Assembly: GCA_964343605.1 (NCBI GenBank)
Contig: CAYFKJ010000003.1
Coordinates: 248,001-312,000, forward strand
Origin: CAYFKJ01 sp964343605
GTDB lineage: Bacteria > Pseudomonadota > Alphaproteobacteria > UBA2966
Direction of reading: 5' to 3'
DNA length: 64,000 bases
Below, piece after piece: positions 47,575-56,658 of the stretch. The notes beneath the pieces are model-generated. The model ran no database searches. It was not told the origin of the DNA and saw nothing but the letters and a program-made list of their open reading frames with translations. Position numbers and translations under genes: made by a program. Numbering within the stretch: position 1 is the first letter of the stretch; each line of letters starts with the position of its first letter.

Positions 47575-48369
47575 TCAGCCTGCGCGCCTCTGAGCCCCGG
47601 TGAAAAGGCCCATATCCAACAGCGCCAGAGAAAGTTCTTCGGCGAAATTGGGGCCTTTGTGGACGACTCTTGTGCGCGACGGGATGTCTTCGTCGAGTTC
47701 CCGCTCGACATCCGTGCTCGTCGTAAGGACAAACGGAATGCCTCGGGTCATGTCGATGGTCTCGAGGATTCGCGCCAAAGTCGCGCCGGAAATGCGATCC
47801 AGCTCCAGGGACGCCACGACGATGTCGGGCCGGATCGAGATGGCAAGATCGATCGCTTCGATCGATGAACTGGCGAAGGACAACTCGAAACCGCAGGAGG
47901 CCAACTCCTTGCCGACGATCTTGCGTTGAACGCCCTTGGGCATAACCATCAACACGGTGACCTTTCTCACATCCTGTGCGCTCACCACGCCGACGGCGCT
48001 GGAGGGCAGCGAAGATACGATGTCGTCGGTTATCTCTTCCTTCGGATTTTCGCCACTGGTCAGTATTTCCCGCACGCGGTCGAGGAATATCTGGAGCTTG
48101 AGGAAGTCGTCGTTGCCGAGACGCCGCGTCGCCTCGATGAAATCCTCCAGGCGATGCAGGATCAGGGAGACAGCCGGAAATCCGTATGTTCCGGCGGATC
48201 CCTTCATGCTGTGTATGTCGCGCTGCATCTTGACGAAATCGGCACCGCGGTCACCTACGCCACGGTACATGCGGTCGATCGCCTGCTCGATTTCGGTCAG
48301 GCGGTCGTCGCTGCTTTCGACGTATTCCCGGTTCAGACGGGCTAGGGCTTTTTCCAGTTCGTCACTCAA
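47575..48369 (-). CDS. Hpt-domain protein with degenerate receiver domain
   Basis: 264 residues. Residues 1-110 form an Hpt domain with the phospho-accepting His53 in DIHSMKGSAGTYGF. Residues about 133-258 look like a response-regulator receiver but lack key acids: the first acidic pair is replaced (VLMVMPKG) and the phospho-Asp position reads VVASLELD. The conserved Lys (VVHKGP) is kept. It therefore can take part in phosphorelay through the Hpt but probably not be phosphorylated on the receiver. The start is TTG with GGAG 6 bases upstream. No kinase gene is adjacent. Confidence 0.8.
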   Translation of the reverse strand: MSDELEKALARLNREYVESSDDRLTEIEQAIDRMYRGVGDRGADFVKMQRDIHSMKGSAGTYGFPAVSLILHRLEDFIEATRRLGNDDFLKLQIFLDRVREILTSGENPKEEITDDIVSSLPSSAVGVVSAQDVRKVTVLMVMPKGVQRKIVGKELASCGFELSFASSSIEAIDLAISIRPDIVVASLELDRISGATLARILETIDMTRGIPFVLTTSTDVERELDEDIPSRTRVVHKGPNFAEELSLALLDMGLFTGAQRRAG

Positions 48370-48569
48370 CGGAGGCTCCGCAGGCTATAATCTCGCGAGG
48401 CACGCAATAGGATTTACCCCCTAATATCCTATTTTCCTATTTCTTAATGTACTTTCAATCAGGAATAAAGCGTGTCTATTTCTCATATGCCGAGCACTTC
48501 CGTAGGTTGCGCTTCACGAATCAAATTCCTACTCTAATCCTCCCATTGAATTGGTGGGAGTTGTTGACG

Positions 48570-50171
48570 ATGAAGCTATTTTTCTTGTTGGGCCTACTCG
48601 CCCCGTTGGTGTTGAGCGGTATTTCCGCCCGCGCGGCGGACAAGAACGCTGTGGCGGTGATCATCGGCAACACCGATTACGCCGAAGGCCTGCCTGCGGT
48701 GGATTATGCCGGGCGGGACGCAGATGCTTTCAAAGCCTTCGTCACCGACGTGCTGGGCTACGATCCCGAGAACATCATCGATCTGCGGAACACAACCAAA
48801 GCCGAGATGGAGGCCGCTTTCGGCAATGAACGCACGGCGGAAGGCAAGCTCTGGCGCTATCTCGACCCGCGGGGCAAATCCAACGTGATGGTCTTCTACT
48901 CGGGCCATGGCGTGCCGGGCTTGAAGGACAAAAGGGGGTATTTGCTGCCGGTCAACGCCGATGCCAATTCGCCGGAAATCAACGGCTATCCCATCGACAC
49001 GCTGCTGGAGAACCTGGCCAAGCTGGAGGCCAAATCCATCGCCGTGTTCCTCGACGCTTGTTTCTCGGGCAATTCGGCCAAGGGCATGCTGATCAACGCC
49101 ACTTCGGGCATCACGATCTCGGCCAAGATGCCGGATAAGACCCGCGGCAACCTGGTGGTCTTGAGCGCCGCCCGGGGCGACCAGGTGGCAAGTTGGGATA
49201 CCGAGGCCCAGCATGGCCTTTTCACCCGGCATCTGTTGGAGGCTTTGTATGGCGCCGCCGACACCGCCGAGTACGGTGACGGCGACGGCAACATCACCCT
49301 GGTTGAAGTCAAAAACTACCTCGACGACCTCATGACCCGCCGCGCCCGCCGCCTCTGGGGGCGCCACCAGAACGCCGACATGCGGGGAGAGGGCAGCACG
49401 ATATTGGCGTCGGTAGTGACAGGGAAGGTACCCCCGGTGGTGGCAGTGGATTGGACGACCAAGCCAGGGACTGTATTTAAGGATTGTTCGCTGTGTCCGG
49501 AAATGGTCGTCGTGCCGCCGGGTGAATTTGTCATGAGTAAATATGGTGCCAATTTCGACGAATTTCCCCCCAGGTTGGTCAAATTCGGACACTCATTTGC
49601 TGTTGGTAGGTTCGAAATCACCGTTGATAACTGGAATGCGTGCGTCAATGACGGCGCCTGCGAGAGATCCAAGGAGGAAGCCCAAACCTTTGGCAGGGAG
49701 CGTTACCCAATAACCAATGTGAGCTTTAATGCTGCGAACAACTATGTGAATTGGCTTTCGGAAAAGACTGGTAAGCGATACAGACTGCCAACCGACTCGG
49801 AATGGGAGCATGCAGCACGCGTCGGATCCAAAACGCGCTATTCATACGGCAATTTGGTTACCAAGAGCGAGGCCAACGTCTTTGGGCAAAGTGCCGTGCC
49901 TGTCGGCCGGTATCCAGCCAACGCCGCGGGACTTTATGACGTCCATGGTAATGTTTGGGAATGGACGGAGAAATGTGAGGGAAACAACACACGCATCTCG
50001 ACAAGTACAGGCGTTTCTTCAGGGAGAGAATGCAGCGCAGGGGATTTACGAGGTCGTTCCTGGACCAAACCTTCGAGCTTCTATACCTCGTTCTATGTAG
50101 ATCGAAGATCCTTGGGGGCGGTAACAACCAGTCACGATGTTGGCTTCCGGGTTGTGCGGAACCTGGAGTAA
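48570..50171 (+). CDS. Secreted caspase-like peptidase with C-terminal FGE/SUMF1 domain
   Basis: 533 residues from the ATG at 48570 (GGGAG upstream). A signal peptide ends near ISARAA. Residues about 24-270 are a caspase/metacaspase p20 domain with His113 (FYSGHGVPG) and Cys164 (FLDACFSGNS). Residues about 305-530 are a formylglycine-generating-enzyme-like sulfatase-modifying domain: CSLCPEMVVVPPGEF, YRLPTDSEWEHAAR, GLYDVHGNVWEWTEKC and VGFRVVRN. Fusions of these two domains are common in proteobacteria, but their targets are largely unknown. The second half of the gene is AT-richer than its neighbours. It stands alone between opposing and downstream genes, inside the tpiA-secG interval. Confidence 0.9.
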   Translation: MKLFFLLGLLAPLVLSGISARAADKNAVAVIIGNTDYAEGLPAVDYAGRDADAFKAFVTDVLGYDPENIIDLRNTTKAEMEAAFGNERTAEGKLWRYLDPRGKSNVMVFYSGHGVPGLKDKRGYLLPVNADANSPEINGYPIDTLLENLAKLEAKSIAVFLDACFSGNSAKGMLINATSGITISAKMPDKTRGNLVVLSAARGDQVASWDTEAQHGLFTRHLLEALYGAADTAEYGDGDGNITLVEVKNYLDDLMTRRARRLWGRHQNADMRGEGSTILASVVTGKVPPVVAVDWTTKPGTVFKDCSLCPEMVVVPPGEFVMSKYGANFDEFPPRLVKFGHSFAVGRFEITVDNWNACVNDGACERSKEEAQTFGRERYPITNVSFNAANNYVNWLSEKTGKRYRLPTDSEWEHAARVGSKTRYSYGNLVTKSEANVFGQSAVPVGRYPANAAGLYDVHGNVWEWTEKCEGNNTRISTSTGVSSGRECSAGDLRGRSWTKPSSFYTSFYVDRRSLGAVTTSHDVGFRVVRNLE

Positions 50172-50297
50172 GGTAAGTGTTGAGCCAGCACTCCGATATC
50201 CAACTCTCCACTGGAAATTGGTAGCGGAGAGGTATATATACGCCTCGGCGCGGCGAAATAGCCGCCCCTCCTGATTTGATTTGAAGGCTAACGGGCG

Positions 50298-50615
50298 ATG
50301 GTTTCCATTATTCTCGTCATTCACTTGATGCTGGCGGTCGCGATGATCGTGACGGTGCTGCTGCAGCGCTCCGAGGGCGGCGCCCTTGGGATTGGCGGCG
50401 GTGGCGGCGGCGCGGGCGGCGGTTTGATGACTGGGCGCGGTGCGGCCAATCTGCTGACGCGCACGACGGCGTTCCTTGCGGCGGGATTCTTCGCTACAAG
50501 CATTCTGCTGGCCCTTTTGGCTGGCGATCATCGCGAAGCGACGTCGGTCATCGACCAGGCGCCGGCGGCTGAAGAGCCCGCTCTACCGGCGGGGCCATCG
50601 GTGCCCAGCCAGTAA
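50298..50615 (+). CDS. secG: Preprotein translocase subunit SecG
   Basis: 105 residues with the SecG pattern: a first TM helix (IILVIHLMLAVAMIVTVLLQ), the RSEGGALG motif, a Gly-rich loop, a second TM helix (AFLAAGFFATSILLALLA) and a Pro/Ala/Glu tail. It helps SecYE during export. A strong intrinsic terminator follows, so pyrG has its own promoter or depends on readthrough. Confidence 0.95.
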   Translation: MVSIILVIHLMLAVAMIVTVLLQRSEGGALGIGGGGGGAGGGLMTGRGAANLLTRTTAFLAAGFFATSILLALLAGDHREATSVIDQAPAAEEPALPAGPSVPSQ

Positions 50616-50631
50616 CGGCAAAAAAAATCTC

Positions 50632-50657
50632 GAGGCGGCAAATTTGCCGCCTCTTTT
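50632..50657 (+). terminator. Intrinsic terminator of secG
   Basis: A perfect 11-bp stem GAGGCGGCAAA/TTTGCCGCCTC is followed by TTTT, with an A run just upstream that extends the stem. It lies 16 bases after the secG stop. Confidence 0.85.
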
Positions 50658-50696
50658 AATTTGTGAGGTTGCCAAGTTGATGTATTGTTATCGTCC

Positions 50697-52325
50697 ATGA
50701 CGCGGTTCATTTTTATCACCGGCGGCGTGGTTTCCTCCCTCGGAAAGGGACTTGCCTCCGCAGCTTTAGGCTCCCTCCTGCAAGCCAGAGGCTACAAGGT
50801 CCGCCTCCGAAAACTCGACCCCTACATCAACGTTGACCCCGGTACGATGAACCCTTACGAGCATGGGGAAGTCTTCGTCACGGATGACGGCGCAGAGACC
50901 GATCTCGACCTCGGCCACTATGAGCGCTTTACCGGAGTGGCCGCTCGTCAGTCGGACAATGTCACCACGGGGCGGATCTATCAGACCATTATCGAGAAGG
51001 AGCGGCGCGGCGATTATCTCGGCGCGACGGTGCAGGTTATCCCCCACGTCACCGACGCCATCAAGGATTTCGTGCTCTCCGACGTCGAGGGACACGACTT
51101 CGTTTTGTGCGAAATCGGCGGCACCGTGGGCGATATCGAGGCGTTGCCGTTCTTCGAAGCCATCCGCCAGTTGAGCAACGATCTGGGACGCGAACGCGCG
51201 GCCTTCGTGCATCTGACGTTGGTGCCGTTCATCCCGTCGGCCAGCGAACTGAAAACCAAGCCGACCCAGCACTCGGTCAAGGAACTGCGCAGCATCGGCA
51301 TCCAGCCCGATCTCCTGCTGTGCCGCTGCGACCGCGAGATTCCGGCCAAGGAACGGCGCAAGATGGGACTGTTTTGCAACGTCCGCGAGGATGCCGTGAT
51401 CCAGGCGTTGGACGTTCGCAGTATCTACGAAGTGCCGTTGAGCTACCACGCCGAGGGCTTCGACGTGCAGGTTCTCAAAACCTTCGGCATCACCGATGCG
51501 CCCGAACCGGACCTTTCACGCTGGCAGGACATCGTCGACCGCGTGGTACAGCCGGAGGGCGAGGTCAAAATCGCCGTCATCGGCAAGTACACAGGCCTCA
51601 AGGACGCATACAAGTCGCTGGACGAAGCCCTGACGCACGGCGGCATCTCCAACCGCGTCGGTGTCGACGTGCAATGGATGGAATCGGAGATCTTCGAGGA
51701 TCCCGAACGGCTTCACGAACTGGAAGGCGTCCACGGCATTCTCGTGCCAGGCGGTTTCGGGGAGCGCGGCTCGGAAGGCAAGATCGCCGCCGCCAAGTTG
51801 GCGCGGGAGAAGAGCATTCCGTATTTCGGCATCTGTTTCGGCATGCAAATGGCGGTGATTGAGGCGGCCCGCCATATGGCCGGCATCGATGGCGCGAGTT
51901 CGACGGAGTTCGGCGAAACCGACGAACCGGTGGTCGGCCTGATGACCGAATGGACGCGCGGCAACGAGTTGGAAACCCGCGACGCCGACACCGACCTCGG
52001 CGGCACCATGCGCCTTGGCGCTTATGAATGCACCTTGGCTGAGGGCAGCCGGGTGCAGGAAGTGTACACCGACCGTGACATCAGCGAGCGGCACCGTCAT
52101 CGCTACGAAGTCAATATCAACTATCGTGACAAGTTGGAGGAGGCGGGTCTGGTGTTTTCCGGCCTATCGCCTGACGGCGTGCTCCCGGAGATCGTCGAAC
52201 ACCCGGATCATCCCTGGTTCATCGGCGTTCAATTCCATCCCGAACTCAAATCCAAACCGTTCGAACCCCACCCGCTGTTCGCTTCCTTCATCGAAGCGGC
52301 GGTCAAGCAATCGCGGTTGGTCTAG
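50697..52325 (+). CDS. pyrG: CTP synthase
   Basis: 542 residues from the ATG at 50697. The N-terminal synthetase domain starts TRFIFITGGVVSSLGKGL (ATP loop). The C-terminal class I amidotransferase domain has Cys in YFGICFGMQMAV and the His-Glu pair in VQFHPELKSKP. It aminates UTP to CTP with glutamine nitrogen. It is followed after 3 bases by kdsA, whose sugar product is activated by CTP. Confidence 0.98.
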   Translation: MTRFIFITGGVVSSLGKGLASAALGSLLQARGYKVRLRKLDPYINVDPGTMNPYEHGEVFVTDDGAETDLDLGHYERFTGVAARQSDNVTTGRIYQTIIEKERRGDYLGATVQVIPHVTDAIKDFVLSDVEGHDFVLCEIGGTVGDIEALPFFEAIRQLSNDLGRERAAFVHLTLVPFIPSASELKTKPTQHSVKELRSIGIQPDLLLCRCDREIPAKERRKMGLFCNVREDAVIQALDVRSIYEVPLSYHAEGFDVQVLKTFGITDAPEPDLSRWQDIVDRVVQPEGEVKIAVIGKYTGLKDAYKSLDEALTHGGISNRVGVDVQWMESEIFEDPERLHELEGVHGILVPGGFGERGSEGKIAAAKLAREKSIPYFGICFGMQMAVIEAARHMAGIDGASSTEFGETDEPVVGLMTEWTRGNELETRDADTDLGGTMRLGAYECTLAEGSRVQEVYTDRDISERHRHRYEVNINYRDKLEEAGLVFSGLSPDGVLPEIVEHPDHPWFIGVQFHPELKSKPFEPHPLFASFIEAAVKQSRLV

Positions 52326-52328
52326 ACA

Positions 52329-53156
52329 ATGACGACTCCCCGGCATGTCAAAATCGGCAACGTCGAAGTCGGCAACGATCTGCCTCTGACTGTGATCGCC
52401 GGGCCCTGTGCAATGGAAAGCCGGGAACTGGCGCTGTCGACGGCCGGCGAACTCAAGCGTATGACGGACGAACTCGGCATCGGACTGATCTATAAATCCT
52501 CCTTTGACAAGGCAAATCGTAGCAGCGCATCGAGCGGGCGCGGCATCGGCCTCGAAGCCTCACTCCCGATCTTCGAAAAGGTTAAATCTGAGTTCGGCTG
52601 TCCGGTGTTGACGGACGTGCACGTGGCGGAGCATTGCGCCGAGGTGGCGGAGGTCGTCGATGTGTTGCAAATCCCTGCATTTCTATGCCGCCAGACCGAC
52701 CTGCTGCTGGCGGCCGCCGCGACCGGCAAGGCCGTGAACGTGAAGAAAGGCCAGTTTCTGGCGCCTTGGGACATGAAGAACGTCGCCGCCAAGGTCACGG
52801 GCGCGGGAAATGACAACGTCCTGTTGACCGAACGCGGCACAAGCTTCGGCTACAACACTTTGGTTTCCGACATGCGCGGCTTGCCGACGCTGGCGGAGAC
52901 CGGCCATCCGGTGATCTTCGACGCGACGCACTCGGTGCAGCAGCCGGGCGGGGAGGGGGAAACCACCGGCGGGGAGCGTCAATTCGTATCCGTGCTGGCG
53001 CGTGCCGCGGTGGCGGTCGGCGTCGCCGGCGTCTTTATGGAAACCCATCCCGATCCCGACAATGCACCCTCTGACGGCCCCAACATGGTGCCGATGTCGG
53101 AGATGCCGGCGTTGTTGGCCCAGCTCATGGAATTCGACCGCGTTGCCAAGTCGTGA
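52329..53156 (+). CDS. kdsA: 2-dehydro-3-deoxyphosphooctonate aldolase (KDO-8-P synthase)
   Basis: A 275-residue TIM barrel with VIAGPCAMESRELAL, YKSSFDKANRSS, FLCRQTDLLLAAA, NVKKGQFLAPWDMKN and DATHSVQQPGG, the family's substrate-binding loops. It condenses PEP with arabinose 5-phosphate for KDO, the inner-core sugar of LPS. It lies between pyrG and eno, the usual order; eno makes the PEP used here. Confidence 0.98.
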   Translation: MTTPRHVKIGNVEVGNDLPLTVIAGPCAMESRELALSTAGELKRMTDELGIGLIYKSSFDKANRSSASSGRGIGLEASLPIFEKVKSEFGCPVLTDVHVAEHCAEVAEVVDVLQIPAFLCRQTDLLLAAAATGKAVNVKKGQFLAPWDMKNVAAKVTGAGNDNVLLTERGTSFGYNTLVSDMRGLPTLAETGHPVIFDATHSVQQPGGEGETTGGERQFVSVLARAAVAVGVAGVFMETHPDPDNAPSDGPNMVPMSEMPALLAQLMEFDRVAKS

Positions 53157-53210
53157 CGCGCCTTATAAAACCCTACGCATAATTTTGTTCCTAATTGGAG
53201 AGACCGTCAG

Positions 53211-54491
53211 ATGACAGCCATCATCGACATTCACGGCCGTGAAATCCTCGATTCACGCGGCAATCCCACCGTCGAGGTCGACGTCGAACTGGAGACCGGC
53301 TGCATCGGCCGCGCCGCGGTGCCGTCCGGCGCCTCGACCGGCCAGTTTGAGGCCCACGAGTTGCGCGACGGCGGCGATCGTTACGGCGGCAAGGGCGTGC
53401 AGAACGCCGTCGAAGCCGTCAACGGTGAGATTTTCGACGCGCTCAGCGGCATGGACGCCGAGGAACAGGAAGTCATCGACCAAGCCATTCGCGATCTCGA
53501 CGGCACCGACAACAAGCAACGTCTCGGTGCCAACGCCATCCTCGGTGTCAGTCTGGCGACGGCCAAAGCGGCGGCGCTGGAGGCGGGATTGCCGCTTTAC
53601 GCCTATATCGGCGGCGTCAGCGCGCGGACCCTGCCCGTGCCGATGATGAACATCATCAACGGCGGCGCCCACGCGGACAATCCGATCGATTTCCAGGAAT
53701 TCATGATCATGCCGGTCGGCGCGCCCAGCCTGTCCGAAGCGGTGCGCATGGGGGCGGAAGTCTTTCACGCCCTCAAGAAGGAACTTAGCCAGGCCGGTCA
53801 CAACACCAATGTCGGCGACGAGGGCGGCTTCGCACCTTCGCTCAAGAGCGCCGACGAGGCCCTCGACTTCATCAACAAATCCATCGAAACGGCAGGCTTC
53901 ATGGCCGGCGAGGACATCTATCTCGCCCTTGATGTCGCATCCAGCGAGTTCTGCACCGACGGCACATACCGTTTCGAAGGCAAGGAACTGGACGGCGCTG
54001 GCATGGTGGCGATGTACAAGGAATTGGTCGGCAACTATCCCACCATCGTCTCCATTGAAGACGGGATGGACGAAAACGACTGGGAGGGCTGGGCGGCTCT
54101 CACCGAAGCCATCGGTGACAAGGTGCAACTCGTCGGCGACGATCTGTTCGTCACCAACCCCAAGCGCCTGGCCGACGGCATCGACCAGGGCATCGCCAAC
54201 GCCATCCTCATCAAAGTCAACCAGATCGGTACGTTGTCGGAAACACTGGAAGCCGTCGAGATGGCGCACATGGCAGGCTACCGCAATGTCATGTCACACC
54301 GCTCGGGCGAAACGGAGGACGCCACCATTGCTGATTTGGCGGTGGCGACCAACTGTGGCCAGATCAAAACCGGCTCGCTCTCGCGCTCCGACCGCATGGC
54401 CAAGTACAACCAGCTCATCCGCATCGAGGAAAACCTCGGCCCCGCCGCCGTCTATGCCGGCCGCAGCGCATTTGGCCGGGGGAAGTTGTAG
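53211..54491 (+). CDS. eno: Enolase
   Basis: 426 residues with DSRGNPTVEVDVEL at the N terminus, NGGAHADNPIDFQEFMIMP, GDEGGFAPS, the metal ligands (Asp, Glu, Asp) in the barrel (SIEDGMDENDW, VGDDLFVTN) and SHRSGETEDATI. It converts 2-phosphoglycerate to PEP. The ATG has GGAGAG upstream. A palindromic element follows before the convergent aminotransferase gene. Confidence 0.98.
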   Translation: MTAIIDIHGREILDSRGNPTVEVDVELETGCIGRAAVPSGASTGQFEAHELRDGGDRYGGKGVQNAVEAVNGEIFDALSGMDAEEQEVIDQAIRDLDGTDNKQRLGANAILGVSLATAKAAALEAGLPLYAYIGGVSARTLPVPMMNIINGGAHADNPIDFQEFMIMPVGAPSLSEAVRMGAEVFHALKKELSQAGHNTNVGDEGGFAPSLKSADEALDFINKSIETAGFMAGEDIYLALDVASSEFCTDGTYRFEGKELDGAGMVAMYKELVGNYPTIVSIEDGMDENDWEGWAALTEAIGDKVQLVGDDLFVTNPKRLADGIDQGIANAILIKVNQIGTLSETLEAVEMAHMAGYRNVMSHRSGETEDATIADLAVATNCGQIKTGSLSRSDRMAKYNQLIRIEENLGPAAVYAGRSAFGRGKL

Positions 54492-54548
54492 GACGCCGCG
54501 TTAACAATAATTAAGTGCCTGACACCAATTAGGGACCAAAGTTACGTC

Positions 54549-54649
54549 GTCATTCCGGCGCTTGCCGGATTCCAGGTACTTCTTTTTTCTGGCTAATTGC
54601 CTGCGACTAAAAAAAGACCAAATGGACCCCGGATCAAGTCCGGGGTGAC
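54549..54649. repeat. Intergenic palindromic element, copy 2
   Basis: About 101 bases with inverted ends GTCATTCCGG and CCGGGGTGAC. Internal hairpins are CCGGCGCTTGCCGG and CCCCGG-ATCAAGT-CCGGGG. It fills the gap between convergent eno and the aminotransferase gene. The ends match the element at 32882-32999. Confidence 0.7.
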
Positions 54650-54670
54650 GGTTGATATTTTGGTCGCGAA

Positions 54671-56044
54671 TCAGTCCAGCGCCGACCGCACCTCGGGGGC
54701 GAAGGCGTCGAGGGACTGGACCAGCAAGTCCATGATCTCGTCGATTTGCCCTTCGGTAATGGTCAGGGCCGGCGTGACGAGGAAATGATCGCCGCGGGCG
54801 CCGCCCATGACGCGGCGTGAGTAAATGATCAGGCCCCGGTCGTAGGCTTCCTGGGCCAACCTGAGATATGCGTTCAGCTCCGGCGGCAGCGGTGTTCCGG
54901 TCTCGCGGTCGGCCATGACGTCGAAGGCGAGCAGCAGGCCCTTGCCGCGCACCTCGCCAATGAACTCGTAGCGGTCCAAGAGTTCTTCCAAGCGGGCCTT
55001 TAGGATCGTTCCCATCCGGGCGGCGTTTTCGATCAGGCCGCATTCGGTGTATTCGGCCAGAACCGCGCGGCCCACAGCGCAGGCGATGGGGCTGGCCGAA
55101 TAGGTGTGGCCGTGCATGAAGCCGCCGTGGGCCTGAACGGTTTCGACCATTTCGCGCGGGGCCAGGCAGGCGCCCAGCGGCATGTAACCGGCCGCCAACC
55201 CTTTGGCCAGGGCGACGATGTCCGGCAGGGCGTCGGGCCAATACTCGGCCGAGAGGAACTTGCCGCAGCGGCCGGCGCCCGACATGACCTCGTCGAAGAT
55301 CAACAGGACCCCGTATTTGTCGCAGATCTCGCGAACGCGTTTGTAGTAAATGTCCGGCGCCGTCAGCGCGCCGGTCGAAGCGCCGCCCACAGGTTCAATG
55401 ATGAAGGCCAGTACCGTCTCCGGGCCCTGGTTGATGATCTCCGTCTCCAGCGCATCGGCGAAGCCCTGCGCCGCCTCGTCCTCCGATTGGCCGGCGGGGC
55501 GGTAGCGGCAGAAGGGGGCAGGGATCTTGGGCTGGTTGACCATCATCGGCGAGAACATGGAAAAACCCGCCGGATCGCCCGTCAACGAAAGCGCGCCGAG
55601 CGTCGTGCCGTGGTAGGAGGGAATGCGCGAAATCACCTTGTACCGCGAGTCCTCGCCGCGCGCCAAAGCGTACTGTCGGGCGAGCTTGATACAGGTTTCG
55701 ACCGCTTCCGAACCGCCCGAACAGAAGAACGCCATGTCCAAGGGATCGGGTGCGGCGGCGGCGATCTCCTTGGCCAGCAATTCAGCCGGTTCGTTGAGAA
55801 AATGGCTGCGGAAAGCGTACGAAACCTTTTCCGCCTGAGCCTGCATGGCGGCCAATACGCGCTTGTTGCCGTGGCCGAGGTTCGTCGTTTGCGGCCCGGA
55901 ACTCGCGTCGATGTAGCGTTTGCCGCCGGTATCCCACAGATAGATGCCGTCGCCCCGGTCCACCACGGGACGCTCCGGCGTTGGCCAAAAGAACATGGAT
56001 GACGGTTGATTGTCCCCAACCGGGGGATTGCCCTGATCGTTCAT
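54671..56044 (-). CDS. Class III PLP-dependent aminotransferase
   Basis: The 457-residue fold-type I enzyme has the PLP motifs FFCSGGSEAVETCIKLAR, SYHGTTLGALSLTG, LIFDEVMSGAGRCG (Asp251-Glu252) and the Schiff-base Lys281 in IVALAKGLAAGYMPLG. It belongs to the omega-amino-acid/pyruvate aminotransferase branch related to taurine-pyruvate and beta-alanine enzymes; the amine donor cannot be set from sequence. It lies 42 bases after a 2-TM gene on the same strand and may share its promoter. Confidence 0.9.
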   Translation of the reverse strand: MNDQGNPPVGDNQPSSMFFWPTPERPVVDRGDGIYLWDTGGKRYIDASSGPQTTNLGHGNKRVLAAMQAQAEKVSYAFRSHFLNEPAELLAKEIAAAAPDPLDMAFFCSGGSEAVETCIKLARQYALARGEDSRYKVISRIPSYHGTTLGALSLTGDPAGFSMFSPMMVNQPKIPAPFCRYRPAGQSEDEAAQGFADALETEIINQGPETVLAFIIEPVGGASTGALTAPDIYYKRVREICDKYGVLLIFDEVMSGAGRCGKFLSAEYWPDALPDIVALAKGLAAGYMPLGACLAPREMVETVQAHGGFMHGHTYSASPIACAVGRAVLAEYTECGLIENAARMGTILKARLEELLDRYEFIGEVRGKGLLLAFDVMADRETGTPLPPELNAYLRLAQEAYDRGLIIYSRRVMGGARGDHFLVTPALTITEGQIDEIMDLLVQSLDAFAPEVRSALD

Positions 56045-56086
56045 GTCCCGAGTTCAAGCGACCGGAACGCCTGAGTCAAGGCGGCG

Positions 56087-56446
56087 CTATTTCATGAGTT
56101 GCTTGAGTCGCTCCATTTTGCCGCGGAACGACCGGCTGCCGCGCGACCCGTGGTGATATGTCCAGGGCGCCGAATCCGTCAGCACGGCAAGAAACTCGTC
56201 GGAGAGTTCGACTTTCTTGATCTGCCTGGGGCCGCCCCAGCGCTTGGGCGGCGGCGGTTCGAAATGGGCCAGGATGTAGTAGAGCACGGCGGACCCGACG
56301 CTGGCGGAGATGACGATCCAGAAGAGATCCTCGCGCCACCCGAACCACAAGGCGGGCGGCGTCATGGCCATGATGATGCCGAGGAACGTCATGACATAGT
56401 CGCGAATCTGGTCGACAATGCTGCCGGGTTCAAACGTATTTCCCAT
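56087..56446 (-). CDS. Small membrane protein with two TM helices
   Basis: 119 residues: two hydrophobic helices (about 18-36 and 40-60), then a Pro-rich turn (EPPPPKRWGG) and a basic C-terminal part likely in the cytosol. No family recognised. The start is firm: AAGGAGG lies 6 bases before the ATG at 56446. A Fur-box-like dyad lies about 50 bases upstream, suggesting iron control. It lies before the aminotransferase gene on the same strand. Confidence 0.72.
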   Translation of the reverse strand: MGNTFEPGSIVDQIRDYVMTFLGIIMAMTPPALWFGWREDLFWIVISASVGSAVLYYILAHFEPPPPKRWGGPRQIKKVELSDEFLAVLTDSAPWTYHHGSRGSRSFRGKMERLKQLMK

Positions 56447-56494
56447 GATGACCTCCTTAGCGATAGGACCTGGTCACACAAGATTCGTCAAAGA

Positions 56495-56509
56495 TGATAG
56501 TCGTTCTCA
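56495..56509. promoter_or_regulatory. Fur-box-like 7-1-7 site
   Basis: TGATAGT-C-GTTCTCA differs from the TGATAAT-N-ATTATCA core at three of 14 places. It sits inside a wider AGATGA...TCATCT dyad, 49-63 bases upstream of the 2-TM gene start and in the region divergent from ftsB. Confidence 0.4.
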
Positions 56510-56593
56510 TCTTAACACGTTCCCGCCTCGTTGGACAAAATGGGTTGCGGCAGGGCATTTCCATAAGTGAGTCTATTTGGCAACACTTTACCC

Positions 56594-56609
56594 TAGAGTC
56601 CAGACTCTA
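56594..56609. promoter_or_regulatory. Perfect palindrome upstream of the ftsB-like gene
   Basis: TAGAGTC-CA-GACTCTA, followed by AAGCATTTTTT. It could be an operator or a short terminator-like hairpin; 50 bases before the ftsB-like start. Confidence 0.35.
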
Positions 56610-56658
56610 AAGCATTTTTTGATTGACCGCGTGGAATCTCCTGTGATTCGATTCAGCC

